DNA of 64,000 nucleotides from Symbiodinium natans. Its lineage: Eukaryota; Sar; Dinophyceae; Suessiales; Symbiodiniaceae. The translations under genes and the position numbers were made by a program. The notes beneath the pieces were generated by a model. That model was not told where the DNA came from. It was given only the letters and a program-made list of their open reading frames with translations, and searched no databases. The DNA lies in assembly GCA_905221605.1 (NCBI GenBank), contig CAJNDS010000339.1, positions 37,501 to 101,500 on the forward strand, written 5' to 3'. This document shows, piece after piece, positions 43,787 to 54,717 of the stretch. Each line of letters begins with the position of its first letter. The first letter of the stretch is position 1.

Positions 43787-43882
43787 CCCAAAGGCTCCTA
43801 TGTAGTACCTTCTTGGGGTAGCATACTAGAATCCCCTACATCTAACCCAAAAAGGAACATTTGTTTGGAGCCTTTGGGTGTA
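43787..43882. mobile_element. ~95-bp inverted-repeat element
   Basis: Ends CTACCCAAAGGCTCCTATG and its counterpart GGAGCCTTTGGGTGTAG pair over about 15 bp. The centre holds GGGGTAGCATACTAGAATCCCC. Only one copy was seen in the window. Confidence 0.55.
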
Positions 43883-44537
43883 GTCTTCGCTTCGAATTTT
43901 AGCCTAGTTTCGAGTTACAGGGTTTAGGGTGTTGGGTTTAGGAAGTTTCGGGTTTAGGGATACGGGTTGAGGGCTTGTAGTGACTTTGAGGCCTGTTTGT
44001 ATATGCTACTTCGGTAAATGGTCCCTTACGGGTCTGGATAGAGCGAGGAGCCCGCGGCAGCAGCGCACAAAACAGCTGTAGCTCGAAACCGGAACCTTAC
44101 ATTGACATACAGATTCTGTACATCTCTGACCTTGCAGATTCCTAGATTTGACGGTCCCTATAACGATAAAACCAGCGTGATCTCATGTGCAGCACCCAAA
44201 CCCTAAACCCTAAACCCTAAACCCTAAACCCTAAACCCTAAACCCTAAGCCCTAAGCCCTAAGCCCTAAACCCTAAGCCCTAAACCCCACCCTAAACCCC
44301 AAACCCCAAACCCTAAAATCCTCTCCCGGCGCCTGTGTCCGCTCCAGGCTCTTGCGAGTCTAGCAGCTGCACCTGATGCAGATCCCACCCGAAACCCGAA
44401 AATCCCCCAAATCCCAAGGTTTAGGGTTTCGGGTTTCGGGTTTAGGGTTTAGGGTTTAGGGTTTGGGGTTTGGGGTTTAGGGTTTAGGGTTTAGGGTGGG
44501 TTTAGGGTTTAGGGTTTAGTGTCTAGGGTCTGGGGTG

Positions 44538-44642
44538 GTTCATGGGTACTTGTACGTGGGGTTATAGGTACCCTGCATAAGGTGATAACCATAGTTACCC
44601 TGCTTATCACTCTACTCATAAGCACGCATGAACCTGCAAGTA
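44538..44642. mobile_element. Inverted-repeat element, family F3
   Basis: GGTTCATGGGTACTTGTACG at left, CATAAGCACGCATGAACCTG at right, core GGTGATAACCATAGTTACCC, which is inverted relative to other copies. Confidence 0.65.
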
Positions 44643-44755
44643 CGCCTTAAGATGGGTGTCGGGTGTGGGGGTGTAGGGCTTAGGAAGATTCCCGATGGCC
44701 TGCCTCCTTCGACAAGTGTCACAAAAACAACTCCAGTTCCCTTGCGAACTAACTG

Positions 44756-44817
44756 CACAAGGCGGGAAACAACGAAGCCTCCTCCTGCACAATTCGCTGC
44801 CAGTCTGCGTGGCTCAT
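44756..44817 (-). CDS. Possible first coding exon, unknown
   Basis: A minus-strand ATG at 44817 opens MSHADWQRIVQEEASLFPAL before a TAG, so a donor would have to lie near 44756. Both strands are open here, so this is tentative. Confidence 0.2.
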
Positions 44818-45195
44818 GGCTTCAGAGCAACAGCTGCTGTGAGGACAGAGGGGGCTCGGGGGCTTAGGGGTTTAGGTCTCAAGGTGTGAAGGTGTTAGAG
44901 TCAGGGTTCCAGGACTGCCCTAAACCCTAAACAGCCTAAACCCTAAACCCTAAACCCTGAACCCTAAGAGGTGGAGGACATGTGGGGTTGAGGCGGCCAT
45001 CGGCCTTGGGGGCAATTCAAGGATTCCATGCGATGACTGCGGCAGATTGCTGAGTTTAGGGTTTGCACATGTGTCCTGGGAAGAGAGCCTGGCAAGGTTT
45101 GTGCTGCTCACTTTGCGCGCGCTCGGCTTGTCCAAGAGGCCAGCTGAGCTCGAAACGGCTGCGAGCAAAAACGCTCCAGAAGTGACCCTAAACTG

Positions 45196-45293
45196 GGGAT
45201 GTTCCTCCTTATACTAACAATCCTTGGTAGGGAATATAGTACCCCCTTTTATAACCCAATTAAGGGCTGTTAGTATAAGGGGCAACATCCCAA
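45196..45293. mobile_element. Inverted-repeat element, family F2, intact copy
   Basis: GGGATGTTCCTCCTTATACT at left, AGTATAAGGGGCAACATCCC at right, internal CAATCCTT / AAGGGCTG pair. Good reference copy. Confidence 0.75.
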
Positions 45294-45389
45294 CCCGATG
45301 TCGCAAACCTGGGTTCAGCTTCGAGTTCAAATCCAAACGAAGCCCGTTCAAGACTCGTCCAAACAAAAATCTTGGGGACACCCTCCAAA

Positions 45390-45565
45390 GCACACCCAAA
45401 CCCCAAACCCCAAACCCCAAACCCCAAACCCCAAACCCCAAACCCCAAACCCCAAACCCCAAACCCCAAACCCCAAACCCCAAACCCCAAACCCTAAACC
45501 CTAAACCCTAAAACCTAAAACCTAAACCCTAAACCCTAAACCCTAAACCCTAAACCCTCAACCCT
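45390..45565. repeat. Homogenised (CCCCAAA)n tract grading into CCCTAAA
   Basis: About fourteen CCCCAAA units followed by normal CCCTAAA units. A Pro-Lys-rich ORF through it is spurious. Confidence 0.9.
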
Positions 45566-46047
45566 AAACCCTAACACAAAAAAGAAGCTCCGGGCGGCGC
45601 ACATCGGTTGGTCCTAGAGCTCGCCATGATGATGTTGCCGATGTGCCACGGACCTGGGCTCTGTCTCACAAGGGTTTAAGGTTTAGGGTTTAGGGTTTTA
45701 GGGTTAGCTCTCACGAAAAGCTGTCTGCATCTAAGGGTAGTTACATGGTCCCTTACTAACCCTTTACACAGGGTAAGGGTTCACATTGTGTGCCTGCCTT
45801 ATCTGCAAGAAGAGGCGGATCCACCTATCTTTCGAACCGGGTATCTGAGAGAGTCTCAGGCTCCGACCTTCAAAGCGGGACAGTTGACACGACAATGTGT
45901 TTCTTAGAATGCCAATGGCAGGGCTGAGCACAGGTTCTTCATTGAGCCGAAAGTAAGGTCAGCGCAGGGCGTAACATGCAGAGGGTCACGACTCGGTTTT
46001 GGGGGGGGGGGGGGGCCTAAACCCTAAACCCTAAACCCCAAACCCAC

Positions 46048-46179
46048 CTCGAGGGAGTCTCTTGGACCTTATGATGCTTGCGCTGCAAAAAAGGCTGGAC
46101 AGGCCATAAAACATGACAAAGGCGTGGCTCTCGGAAATGGTTTGCATGCGCAATCTGGGGCACTTGGGGGTGGTAAACC
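46048..46179 (-). CDS. Exon of a possible membrane protein
   Basis: Minus-strand segment between acceptor GGGTTCAG|G and donor CGAG|GTGGGT. It reads FTTPKCPRLRMQTISES, HAFVMFYGLSSLFCSASI and IRSKRLPRG. The hydrophobic run FVMFYGLSSLFCSASII could be a membrane segment followed by basic residues. No family recognised. The upstream acceptor is partly made of telomere-like sequence. Confidence 0.4.
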
Positions 46180-46615
46180 CTGAACCCTTGCGGCTGTGTC
46201 AATTCCATACATTTGTATGCAAAATGAATAAATAATATAATTCAGGTATATAAATAATTACATATATATATATATATGTACACAGACAAGATCATACGTA
46301 GATATACACACATGCGTATGCACATCTGTATATATATATATATATATACACATAATCATGATAAGTACATCTACATGTACATGTACACAATCGCATGGTC
46401 ACACACGTCGGGCCCTAAACCCTAAACCCTAAACCTTAAGCCCTAAACCCTCAACCCTATACCCTAAACCCTAAGCCCTAAGCCCTAAACTCCAAATCGT
46501 AAACCCGAAACCCTACGCATGGGCATCGGAGATGTGGCCAACTGGGCCTTGCCAAAGCTGGGCAGAGACTGCAGGAAGTCGCCTGCCACTTGGGCTTTGC
46601 GAGGCCATTACAGGT

Positions 46616-46653
<38 letters not shown>
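46616..46653. repeat. Poly-G run of about 38 followed by (GGGCTTA)n
   Basis: Uninterrupted G run, then a homogenised GGGCTTA array (about 46660-46735), then normal TTTAGGG units. Confidence 0.9.
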
Positions 46654-46654
<1 letters not shown>

Positions 46655-46782
46655 GAGGGCTTAGGGCTTAGGGGCTTAGGGCTTAGGGCTTAGGGCTTTA
46701 GGGCTTAGGGCTTAGGGCTTAGGGCTTAGGGCTTAGGGTTTAGGGTTTAGGGTTTCGGGTTTAGGGTTTAGGGTTTAGGGTT

Positions 46783-47175
46783 TGGGGTTTGGGGTTTAGG
46801 GTTTAGGGTTTAGGGTTTAGAGGTGGGCCTCAAAACAGTAGGAAGAGGTCTCCTGAAGGCCCAAACACCAAAAAGAAAAAGGCCCGAACCACCAAAGAAC
46901 GAACCCATAACCCTCAACCCATAAACCCATAAACCCATAAGCACATAAACACATAAATCCATAACCCATAAACCCATAAACCCATAAAGCCTAAACCCCA
47001 AACCCTATGTGTTTATGGGTTTATGGGTTTATGGGTTTATGGGTTTAGGGTTATGGGTTCGTTCTTTGGTGGTTCGGGCCTTTGTCTTTTTGGTGTTTGG
47101 GCCTTCAGGAGACCTCTTCCTACTGTTTTGAGCCCCACCTCTAAACCCTAAACCCTAAACCCCAAACCCCAAACC
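46783..47175. repeat. Long inverted repeat (~150-bp arms)
   Basis: The arm at about 46783-46935 (GGTGGGCCTCAAAACAGTAG ... CCACCAAAGAACGAACCC) recurs inverted at about 47030-47175 (GGGTTCGTTCTTTGGTGG ... CTACTGTTTTGAGCCCCACC). The match covers more than 120 bp and is almost perfect, around a centre of (CCCATAAA)n and (GGGTTTAT)n arrays that also pair. Telomere-like units form the outer ends of both arms. Confidence 0.9.
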
Positions 47176-47361
47176 CTAAACCCCAAACCCCAAACCCTAA
47201 ACCCCAAACCCTAGCCCTAAACACTAAACACTAAACCTCAAACCCCAAACTCTAAACCCTAGAGCCTAAAGCCTAAAGCCTAAACCCTAAACCCTAAAAC
47301 CCTAAACCCTAAAGCCTAAACCCTAAAGCCTAAACCCTAAACCCTAAACCCTAAAACCCAC

Positions 47362-47455
47362 CTGCCTGGGCTTGGCCGCAGCCGCCGGGCCGGCTGGGGC
47401 ATGGCCGCTATCCAAAGCGAGCCGCCGGAAGTGGTGGTGGCCTGCTGGCTTAAAG
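47362..47455 (-). CDS. Candidate exon, unknown
   Basis: The minus frame KPAGHHHFRRLALDSGHAP then AGPAAAAKPRQ is followed by CAG|GTGGGTTTTAGG, a good donor adjoining telomere-like sequence. A partial copy of the segment (TGGTGGTGGCCTGC) recurs at 47720. Confidence 0.3.
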
Positions 47456-48024
47456 TGGAGGGTTCAAGGGTTTAGGGTTTAGGGTTTAGGGCTAGGGTTT
47501 AGGGTTTCGGGTTTAGGGCTTAGGGTTGAAAAAGGGTGTTCAGGCCTCGGGTTTAGGGTCTTAAGGGTGTTATTGTTTAGGGTTTAGGGCAAGGCTTTGT
47601 TTGGGTTGAGGGGTTTGAGGGATTTATTGTTTAGGGTTTAGTAAACAAGCGATATTGTTTCAAGGCTTTGCGGGGTTTAGGGTTAAAGGGTTTGATGGTT
47701 TAGGATGTACTGTTTAGTGGTGGTGGCCTGCAGGCCTTAAAATGGGGTGTTCAGGCCGCGGGCTTAGGGTTCAAGGGTCTTATTGTTTGAAAAGGTGACA
47801 GGATTGTTAAGGCTTTGCAGCTTAAAGAGGTGCTAGGACTTTCAGGGCTTATAGGACTTTCAGGGCTTATAGCTTTTAGGGTTTCAGGGTTTTGTGGTTG
47901 AGGGTTTGCGTAGGGTTTAGGGCTGGCTTAGAGAGTGAGTTCAGGCTTCGGGTCTGGGGTTTTGAGGGTCGGATTGTTTAGGGTTTAGGGTTTCGGGTAG
48001 CAAACACGTAGGGGCTGAACCTGG

Positions 48025-48115
48025 ACAGTTCTTAGGGTACTTGTACGCCGGGTTTTTGAAGAGCATGACTATAACCTTATCTGGGGTACTCATAACCCTA
48101 CTTATAAGTAACTAG
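48025..48115. mobile_element. Diverged family F3 element
   Basis: GGGTACTTGTACGCCGGG, ATGACTATAACCTTAT and ACCCTACTTATAAGTAACTA retain the F3 layout with poor termini. Confidence 0.4.
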
Positions 48116-48539
48116 GCAAGGGCTTTATTGAAAAAGGTCTGAACGGCAATTCTCCTGAGACCCTGCCTACCCTCAACCCTTCCAAGGCAAAACCCTAAAC
48201 CCTAACTAACCCCTCTAAACCCTATAAACCCCATAAACCCTAAACCCTAAACCCTATAAACCCCATAAACCCCTCAACTCCTCGGCCTCCTGTCCGTGTG
48301 AACCTGGCTGCCCCGGAGGCATCGTGGCCAGTACCAGCGCGTGGCTGCCAGGTCGTACCTGACAGCGTTTAGGGTTTAGGGTTTAGGGTTTAGGGTTTAG
48401 GGTTTAGGGTTTTCAGAAGCCCAAACCGCCCCAGCCTCCTAACCCTGTGGAGCCCTTAGAGGCGGAGGCCTCCAGGGCCTCTAAAGCCTCAACTCCGACT
48501 CCCAGAAGCTGGCAAATTCGCAAACCCTGTGAAGGGGTT

Positions 48540-49050
48540 TAGGGTTTAGGGTTGAGGGTTTAGGGTTTAGGGTTTGGGGTTTAGGGTTTAGGGTTTGGGG
48601 TTTAGGGTTTAGGGTTTAGGGTTTGGGGTTTGGGGTTTAGGGGTTAGGGTTTAGGGTTTAGGGTTTAGGGGTTAGGGTTTAGGTCTATACCCCCAAAAGC
48701 CTAACCCCCCTAAAGCCAGAAGCCAAAAGCCCAAAACCCTTCTATGGCTCGAGGGGAATGGCTTGCAATGGCTTGTTGGGACGTGGGTCTTGAAGACTCT
48801 CAACGCCCGCCCGCATGCACATGGTGTGATGGGAACAATAGTACCACATGAAAGAGGTCGCTTAGATTCCTAGCCCCTAAGCCATAAACCCTGAACCCTT
48901 GACCCTTGACCCTAGACCTTGAGCCTAGACCCTACACCTCGCTCGCTTTGGTCCACCCCCAAAGCCGTGACCGTGAGCCATTGGGCCCTGAACCTTGAGA
49001 CCTAAACCCTAAACCCTAAACCCCAAAACCCTAAACCCCAAAACCCCAGA
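48540..49050. other. Telomere-like tracts and unassigned sequence
   Basis: TTTAGGG tract 48537-48685 with TTTGGGG and TTAGGGG variants, then decayed A/C-rich sequence without an exon. Confidence 0.5.
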
Positions 49051-49052
49051 CC

Positions 49053-49129
49053 TTGGGATGCTCTCCCTTACACCAACAGTCCTTAATAATTGTAGTAGGG
49101 GTACTATAATCCCTATTAAGGACAGTTAG
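49053..49129. mobile_element. Family F2 element, right end missing
   Basis: TTGGGATGCTCTCCCTTACA ... CAGTCCTTAATAATTG ... CCCTATTAAGGACAGTTAGC. The terminal AAGGGGGAACATCCC is absent and A/C-rich telomere-like sequence follows. Confidence 0.6.
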
Positions 49130-49373
49130 CTCCAAAGCCCTAAAACCCCCAAACCCCTAAACTCCTAGAATCCTAAAACCCCCAAAGCCTAAAGCCCTGC
49201 ACTCTAAATCCCTAAACCCTACAACCCTAAACCTCAAAACCCCAAACCCCAAAACCCTAAAATTCCAGAGTCCTAGAACCCCTAAAGTCCCAAAACCCGC
49301 AACAAAGCTGGGATCCTGACACCCCACAACATCCGAAAGCCCTAAAGCATCAAACTCAACAACATTCTAACTT

Positions 49374-49463
49374 AGGGTTTAGGGTTTAGGGTTTAGGGTT
49401 TAGGGTTTAGGGTTTAGGGTTTAGGGTTTAGGGTTTAGGGTTTAGGGTTTAGGGTTTAGGGTA
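49374..49463. repeat. TTTAGGG tract
   Basis: About twelve units inserted between two copies of the words ACAACATTCTAAC and ACAACATTCTGACAAC, so the tract is flanked by a short direct repeat. Confidence 0.85.
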
Positions 49464-50199
49464 CACCCCACAACATTCTGACAACCTAAACACCCTAAAT
49501 CAGTCTGGAATCACGAAACGCAGAAATCCGGAAGCCCTAAGCCCTCAAACCCTAAGACGTTCTAAAGAACCTAAATCCCTAGTCCCTTCCCCCTATTACC
49601 CCCCCCCCCTCCCAATCTTGAGCCCCTTCCAATATACTCTCATATAACAATGATGGGAGTATTTCGTTTTGGCGGGTAGGGCGGGGTGACTTTAATATTA
49701 GGCGGGAGGGGATTCAGCCCTCCTCCCCAGCCCCATCCCGGCCCCTAAACCCTAAAAACCCAAAACCGTAAACCGTAAACCCTAAACCGTAAACCCTGAT
49801 CCTAAACCCTAAACCCTAAACCCTAAACCCTAAACCTTAAATCCTAAACACTAAACCCTAAACCCGAAACCCTAAACCCTAAATCCTAAACCCGCCTCGG
49901 GGCTCATGGCTAAAGCACTGCAGTTGCCCGCGCGGCCATTGGGCACCCACGTGTACGCAGGGGCGGTGGCCTGTTACGTGCCATTTTGAGGGTTTAGAGG
50001 GTTTAAGGGTTTAGGGTTATAGGGGATTTAGGGGATTTAGGGGCTCTTCGGCGGCAATTTTGAGGGTTTAGGGTGTTAGGGGTAGAGGGGATTAAACGTT
50101 TGGTTGGGGGGTTGGTTGTTGTGTGGTTTTAGGGTTGAGGGTTTGGGGGCTTTGGGCGTTCTCTTTGCTTTCAGGGTTTTTTGGGGTTTGGGTGTCGGG

Positions 50200-50398
50200 G
50201 TTTCGGGAAGCGAGCTATGAGGGCCAGAAGGTTTGCGTATGCAGATAGCAAAGGCTTAGGGATTTTTGAGAGTTCTCGGAACAGTTCTCGGTTTGCGCTT
50301 ATGTCAGGCTCAAGGGTTTTGGCTCCTGCAGCCCCCCTGACCATATTCGCAATTCTGCTCACACCCCCATGATCTAAGACATTTTCAAGTTCCTTCAT
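50200..50398 (-). CDS. Exon of an unrecognised protein
   Basis: Minus-strand open frame of about 63 codons. It begins MKELENVLDHGGVSRIAN, continues MVRGAAGAKTLEPDISAN and RELFRELSKIPKPLLSAYAN, and ends LLALIARFP. It may start at the ATG or be spliced after CTTTCTTTCTTCAACATGAAG|G, a good pyrimidine-rich acceptor. The composition is convincingly protein-like and mostly helical. No domain recognised. The donor at the low-coordinate end is unclear. Confidence 0.45.
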
Positions 50399-50892
50399 GT
50401 TGAAGAAAGAAAGCTTCGTTGCGCTGATTTAAACGATTCGAATGAGGTTTATTGAAGTTGCCGTAGCCAACGAACACCCTTGCTATGTCTGGCACAAGTC
50501 CCTTCGTCACGTTGGCAAGTTGAGGAAACAAGAAGAACACGTGAATAGCTTTGGCGGGCGGAGGGGGTAAACAAACTAATGAATCACAAATAACAAAATA
50601 TACATATTATGTATGTAAGGACAGACAAATCTATATATACACATATATATATATATGCATATGTATATGTATATGTATAGGTATATGTATATGTATATGT
50701 ATATCCAAACTCAAAAAAGAAGTGAGCGCTGTATATGTGTACACCTGTATCCTGAACCTATAAACCCTGAACGGCGACTCAGCCGAACCCTGAACGCCTA
50801 GCCGTAGACCCGTCATTGAACCCGGAAAACCCTAAGCCCATACAAGCTAGACCCTCAAGCCCTCGACCGTGATCCTTAAACCCTACTTGGAG

Positions 50893-50986
50893 GGTCATGG
50901 GTACTTATTATAGGTAGGGTGATAAATAGGGTAACTATGGTTCGAACCTCATTTAGTGTACTTGTCAATACCCATGAACATCCAAT
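50893..50986. mobile_element. Inverted-repeat element, family F3
   Basis: GTCATGGGTACTTATTATAGG at left, CAATACCCATGAACATCCAATT at right, core AGGGTAACTATGGTTCGAACC. Confidence 0.65.
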
Positions 50987-51801
50987 TACCGACGAACAAA
51001 TCAACATACCCCAAGCCCACATCCCTTAACCTCCAAAAGGAGCATGCCCCTTACTTTCTTTTGAGGGAAGGGGTAGGTTGAACATCTCTTAGAAATTATT
51101 GAGCCTAAACCCTAGAGAACCCTGACCCCGAAACGCTAAGCCCAAAACCCTAAACCCTAAACCCTAAACCTCTCAACCTGGAGCTGGCTCTTAGGGCTGC
51201 CACTGCTGCCGCTATGTCCAAGCCCTCGTCCGGGAAATGCCACACCTGCCACAAACCCTAAACCCTAAACCCTAAACCCTAAACCCTAAACCCTAAACCC
51301 GAAAACCCCCCCACACTCAACGGGGTTTGAGGTTTAGGCTGTCAGGGTTGAGGGTCCTTGGGGTTCATCAGGGCTTTTCGGGCTTTTAGGGTGTTTTGGG
51401 TGTTTAGGCTTTAGGGTCTTCAGGTCTGGGGTTTTCAGGGTTAGGGTTTAGGGTTTGCAGCTTCTGCCGGCGTTCCATGCTGGATGTTGCTGCAGGTTGC
51501 GGGGCTTAAGGCTTGACAGGGTGCAGTATCCAATGCCAAGGGGGCTAAGGGTTTGGGATGAATTGGAAGCTGTTCGAAGACACGAGAGGCAGCCCTAAAC
51601 CCTAAACCCTAAACCGTAAACCCTAAACCCTAAACCCTACACCCTAAACCCTAAACCCTAAACCCTAAACCCTAAACCCTAAACCCTAAACCCGTGCAAA
51701 CGCAGCCTTCTCTAACTTCAAAGAACTGACACGAATCTTTTGCACTACGCCCAGGCTGTCCCTTCCACAGAAGCAGCACGAAACCGCCACACAAGGGGGT
51801 T

Positions 51802-51972
51802 GCCGAAAATTAGGGGGTTTAGGGTTTAGGGTTTAGGGTTTAGGGTTTAGGGTTTAGGCTTTGGGGTTTGGGGTTTAGGATTTAGGGGTACCTTCTTGGG
51901 GTCCTTATTATAATGGGAATCCTACTATTTGGGGATCCACTTTTGGGGGGCCCTATTTTCGTAAACCCCACA
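51802..51972. mobile_element. Family F4 element interrupted by a TTTAGGG tract
   Basis: Left GTTGCCGAAAATTAGGGG, then a TTTAGGG tract (about 51816-51889), then GGGGTACCTTCTTGGGGTCC and CCTACTATTTGGGGATCC, right end CCCTATTTTCGTAAACCCC. The intact copy at 3211-3322 reads CCGAAAATAAGGGGTACCTT at the same place. Confidence 0.8.
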
Positions 51973-52596
51973 TCAATGTCGAGCTCACAAACAAGAAGGG
52001 CCCTTTCCTTTCACCCTAAACCCTAGACCCTAAACCCTAAACCCTGAACCCTAAACCCTAAACCCTAACCCCTAAACCCTAAACATGGAGATGGCCTCCA
52101 CTTCGCCATCCTCTCTGCCACAGGCGAGCAGCCTTAAAAGAACAGCTGGGGATGAAACAGGGAGCTATTTAGGGTTTAGGGTTTAGGGTCTAGGGTTTAG
52201 GGTTTAGGGTTTAGGGGCGGCGACAGGCGCGTAAACGTGCGAAGCCCGACAGCTAAACCGTAGCAGTCCCTTCAAGACCCCCACGACCAAGACCCGAAAT
52301 CCAAAACCCGAAACCCTAAACCCGAACTCCAAAACCCGAACCCTAAACCCTAAGACCGAGACGCTAAACTCGAAACCCTCTCAAGGCGGGCGCTCGGGAA
52401 AGGCGTAGCTCCATTGCAGGCTGGCGATGGTGCCGGGTTGCGGAGGCTTGATGCACCGAGGTACCGCCTTCAATGCAAGGGGCTCTCGGAACCCCAAACC
52501 CTAAACCCTAAACCCTAAACCCTAAACCCTAAACCCTAAACCCTAAACCCTAAACCCCAATGCAAGGAGCTCGCGGAGCTTCGGGCCTAGACGTGT

Positions 52597-52695
52597 GGGG
52601 GTATTTCCCCAAAATAGGGGTACCCCCTTTCAGACCCCAGATAGAATAGAATCTCCCCTTAAAAAGGGATACCCCTATTTTGGGAAACCCCCCCC
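52597..52695. mobile_element. Inverted-repeat element, family F4, intact copy
   Basis: TATTTCCCCAAAATAGGGGTAC at left and GGGATACCCCTATTTTGGGA then AACCCCCCCC at right, centre ACCCCAGATAGAATAGAATC. Confidence 0.75.
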
Positions 52696-52904
52696 ATTTA
52701 GGGTTTAGGACACAAGGTTTCAAAATAGTCGCCCATCAAGAAACTTGAAGGTTTCACGGTTTCAGGTTCCGGCTTGAAGGTTTCAGGCCCCTAACCCCCC
52801 AAAAAAACAGACCCGAACCCCTAAACCCTAAACCCCTAAACCCTAAACCCCAAACCCTAAACCCCAAACCCTAAACCCCAAACCCGAAACCCTAATCCCT
52901 GAAC

Positions 52905-53290
52905 CCTGAAAGCCACACGCCAAGCCTTGTGACACCCGGCAAAGCCCTGAAAGCGCAGCCTTCCGCTGCCGGGAGGTGTCGTACAGCATGAGCCCACCCT
53001 GGGCCGAGCCCCAGGCTATGTAAACTGTTCTCAGTAGATGCATAGGTATAGTCGAATAAATAAGTACATATATATATATATATATATGCATAATAAGAGC
53101 AAAAAATAGACAAAAACAAACTAAATACACATATATATATATATACTATACATATACAAAGATTGCTATTGCTGCCCCTTCCCCCCCTCTCAGACCCACC
53201 TCGATCAGACAACATGGCCATAAACATCCACAAGCCAACTCGACAGGAGTGTTCTCCCAAAGGAATGCCTATGTTTGTAGGGCTTGCCGC
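52905..53290 (-). CDS. Two-exon segment of a possible WD-repeat/IFT-type protein
   Basis: Exon 53290-53200 (acceptor TTTCCACAG|G, donor CGAG|GTGGGT) reads AASPTNIGIPLGEHSCR then VGLWMFMAMLSDR. It joins in frame to exon 53024-52905 (acceptor AACAG, donor CAGG|GTTCAGGG), which reads VYIAWGSAQGGLMLYDTS then RQRKAALSGLCRVSQG. The phrase (I)AWGSAxGxLxLYDTSRxRK resembles a beta-propeller blade as in intraflagellar-transport WD proteins such as WDR19/IFT144. That assignment is a guess from one blade. The intron 53025-53199 contains TA microsatellites. Phases 0, 1 and 1 are consistent. Confidence 0.45.
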
Positions 53291-53529
53291 CTGTGGAAAT
53301 ACAAAAGCATGTATGTAATGCATATCAAACAAGATAATGGAGAAGAAAGGGTGGTAATCTTCAGATTCTAGCCATAAAACTAGGACGTATTCTAATGCAT
53401 GGTGTGATACGAACAAATCCATCGAGCAACACTCACGATCAAACCTGAAGCTAAAACCCGTAAGCCTAAGCCCTCTAACGCCTGAGACTTAAAAGCTAAA
53501 ACCGGGTAACCCCAATCCAGCTTGTTCCA

Positions 53530-53820
53530 AGCTTGAATAAGGTGTGGTCGGACCTAAAGTTCGAGATTCAAGATGCCTGGGAAAGTTTTACTGGGGATCT
53601 AGGGCCTTATGTATTCTTAGTCACCTTATTCAGTCGTTTAAGTACCGGCCCGGATCTAAGGCGCAAGATTCAAGATGCCAGGCAAATTTTCTACTGGGCT
53701 TGGTGTGTTCCTTAATGGAACGGTCTAAGGTGAGTGAGGACCTGTGCATATCCCAGAATACCAGGCATTTTCCGGGGCATCTGGAATCTGGAACCTTGGA
53801 TCCGGGCCGGTTTTCAAAAA
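53530..53820. repeat. Diverged tandem and inverted ~110-bp repeat
   Basis: The word GATTCAAGATGCC recurs at about 53565 and 53669, and the inverted GGCATCTGGAATCTGG at about 53777. The pieces resemble the GAAGATGCCCGGG hairpin units of 11115-11640. Confidence 0.5.
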
Positions 53821-54269
53821 CGGAATAAACTGAACAAAGCGCATAAGGATTTAGAGAGCGGGGGTACCATCATATATACAAATTCGTATTCGTTGGTATC
53901 TGTTCTGGCTGCTCATCTACGAACCTACATACTTCAATATGCACACATACTTTTCTGCACGTATACATCTAGTTATACACATACAAAAAACTTGTAAATG
54001 CAACATACTGCCATGTAAGGTCCTCGAAGAACCCAAGAAAACTGATGCAAAGGGTTTACAAGGGAACCTCCCTTCCTCTGACTCAGCGGTCCTGGTTTTG
54101 GGGCAGCCTACTGTGTTTTAGGGCTCCATACCATACTAGGAACCTCCGAAAGGGATCACAGCTTACAGGAGCTCCCTTGTTGCTTCAAAGCTTAAACCCC
54201 ATCCTACCAAGGCTCCAGGCCCAAACCCAACTTTGCCTTACACGCCTGGAGTTTACTTAGGGCTTCCAT

Positions 54270-54375
54270 AACTAGGTTGCCCAGTAACCTAGGATGGGAA
54301 AGGGTGCCCTTTGTTGCTTAAAGGGTTTCGAAGGGAACCTAAACCTACCAAAGAGGGAATAAGGGTACTACTGGG
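54270..54375. mobile_element. Family F1 element running into a CCCTAAA tract
   Basis: GTTGCCCAGTAACCTAGG at left, core TTGTTGCTTAAAGGG...GGAACC, then ACTACTGGGC. The terminal CTACCAAG is replaced by ATCCTACCCTAAACCC. Confidence 0.6.
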
Positions 54376-54717
54376 CATCCTACCCTAAACCCTAAACCCT
54401 AAACCCTAAAACCCTAAAACCCTAAACCCTAAACCCTAAACCCTAAACCCTAAAACCCTAAAACCCTAAACCCTAAACCCTAAACCCAAGTATACTTAGG
54501 GCTTCCATAAAAGCCCTTGAGGGCCTGCCCCTGCCAGGAGACGGCAAGCATGTCGGGCCGATGTGCCTCGAAATGTCCGGAGCCCGTTGGGAGCAGAGTT
54601 TAGGGTTTAGGGTTTAGGGTTTAGGGTTTAGGGTTTAGGGTTTAGGGTTTAGGGGGCACACAGTAACCCAGCTGTGCAACTCAAGAGCCCAGCAAGAGAA
54701 GATCCCGAAAGCTGTTG

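Noticed and set aside
45214-45511. ORFs with GFGVWGLGFGVWGLG or TPNPKPQTPNPKPQ repeats
   Set aside because: Translations of the (CCCCAAA)n array. The 21-base frame cycle gives a 7-residue pattern with no function.
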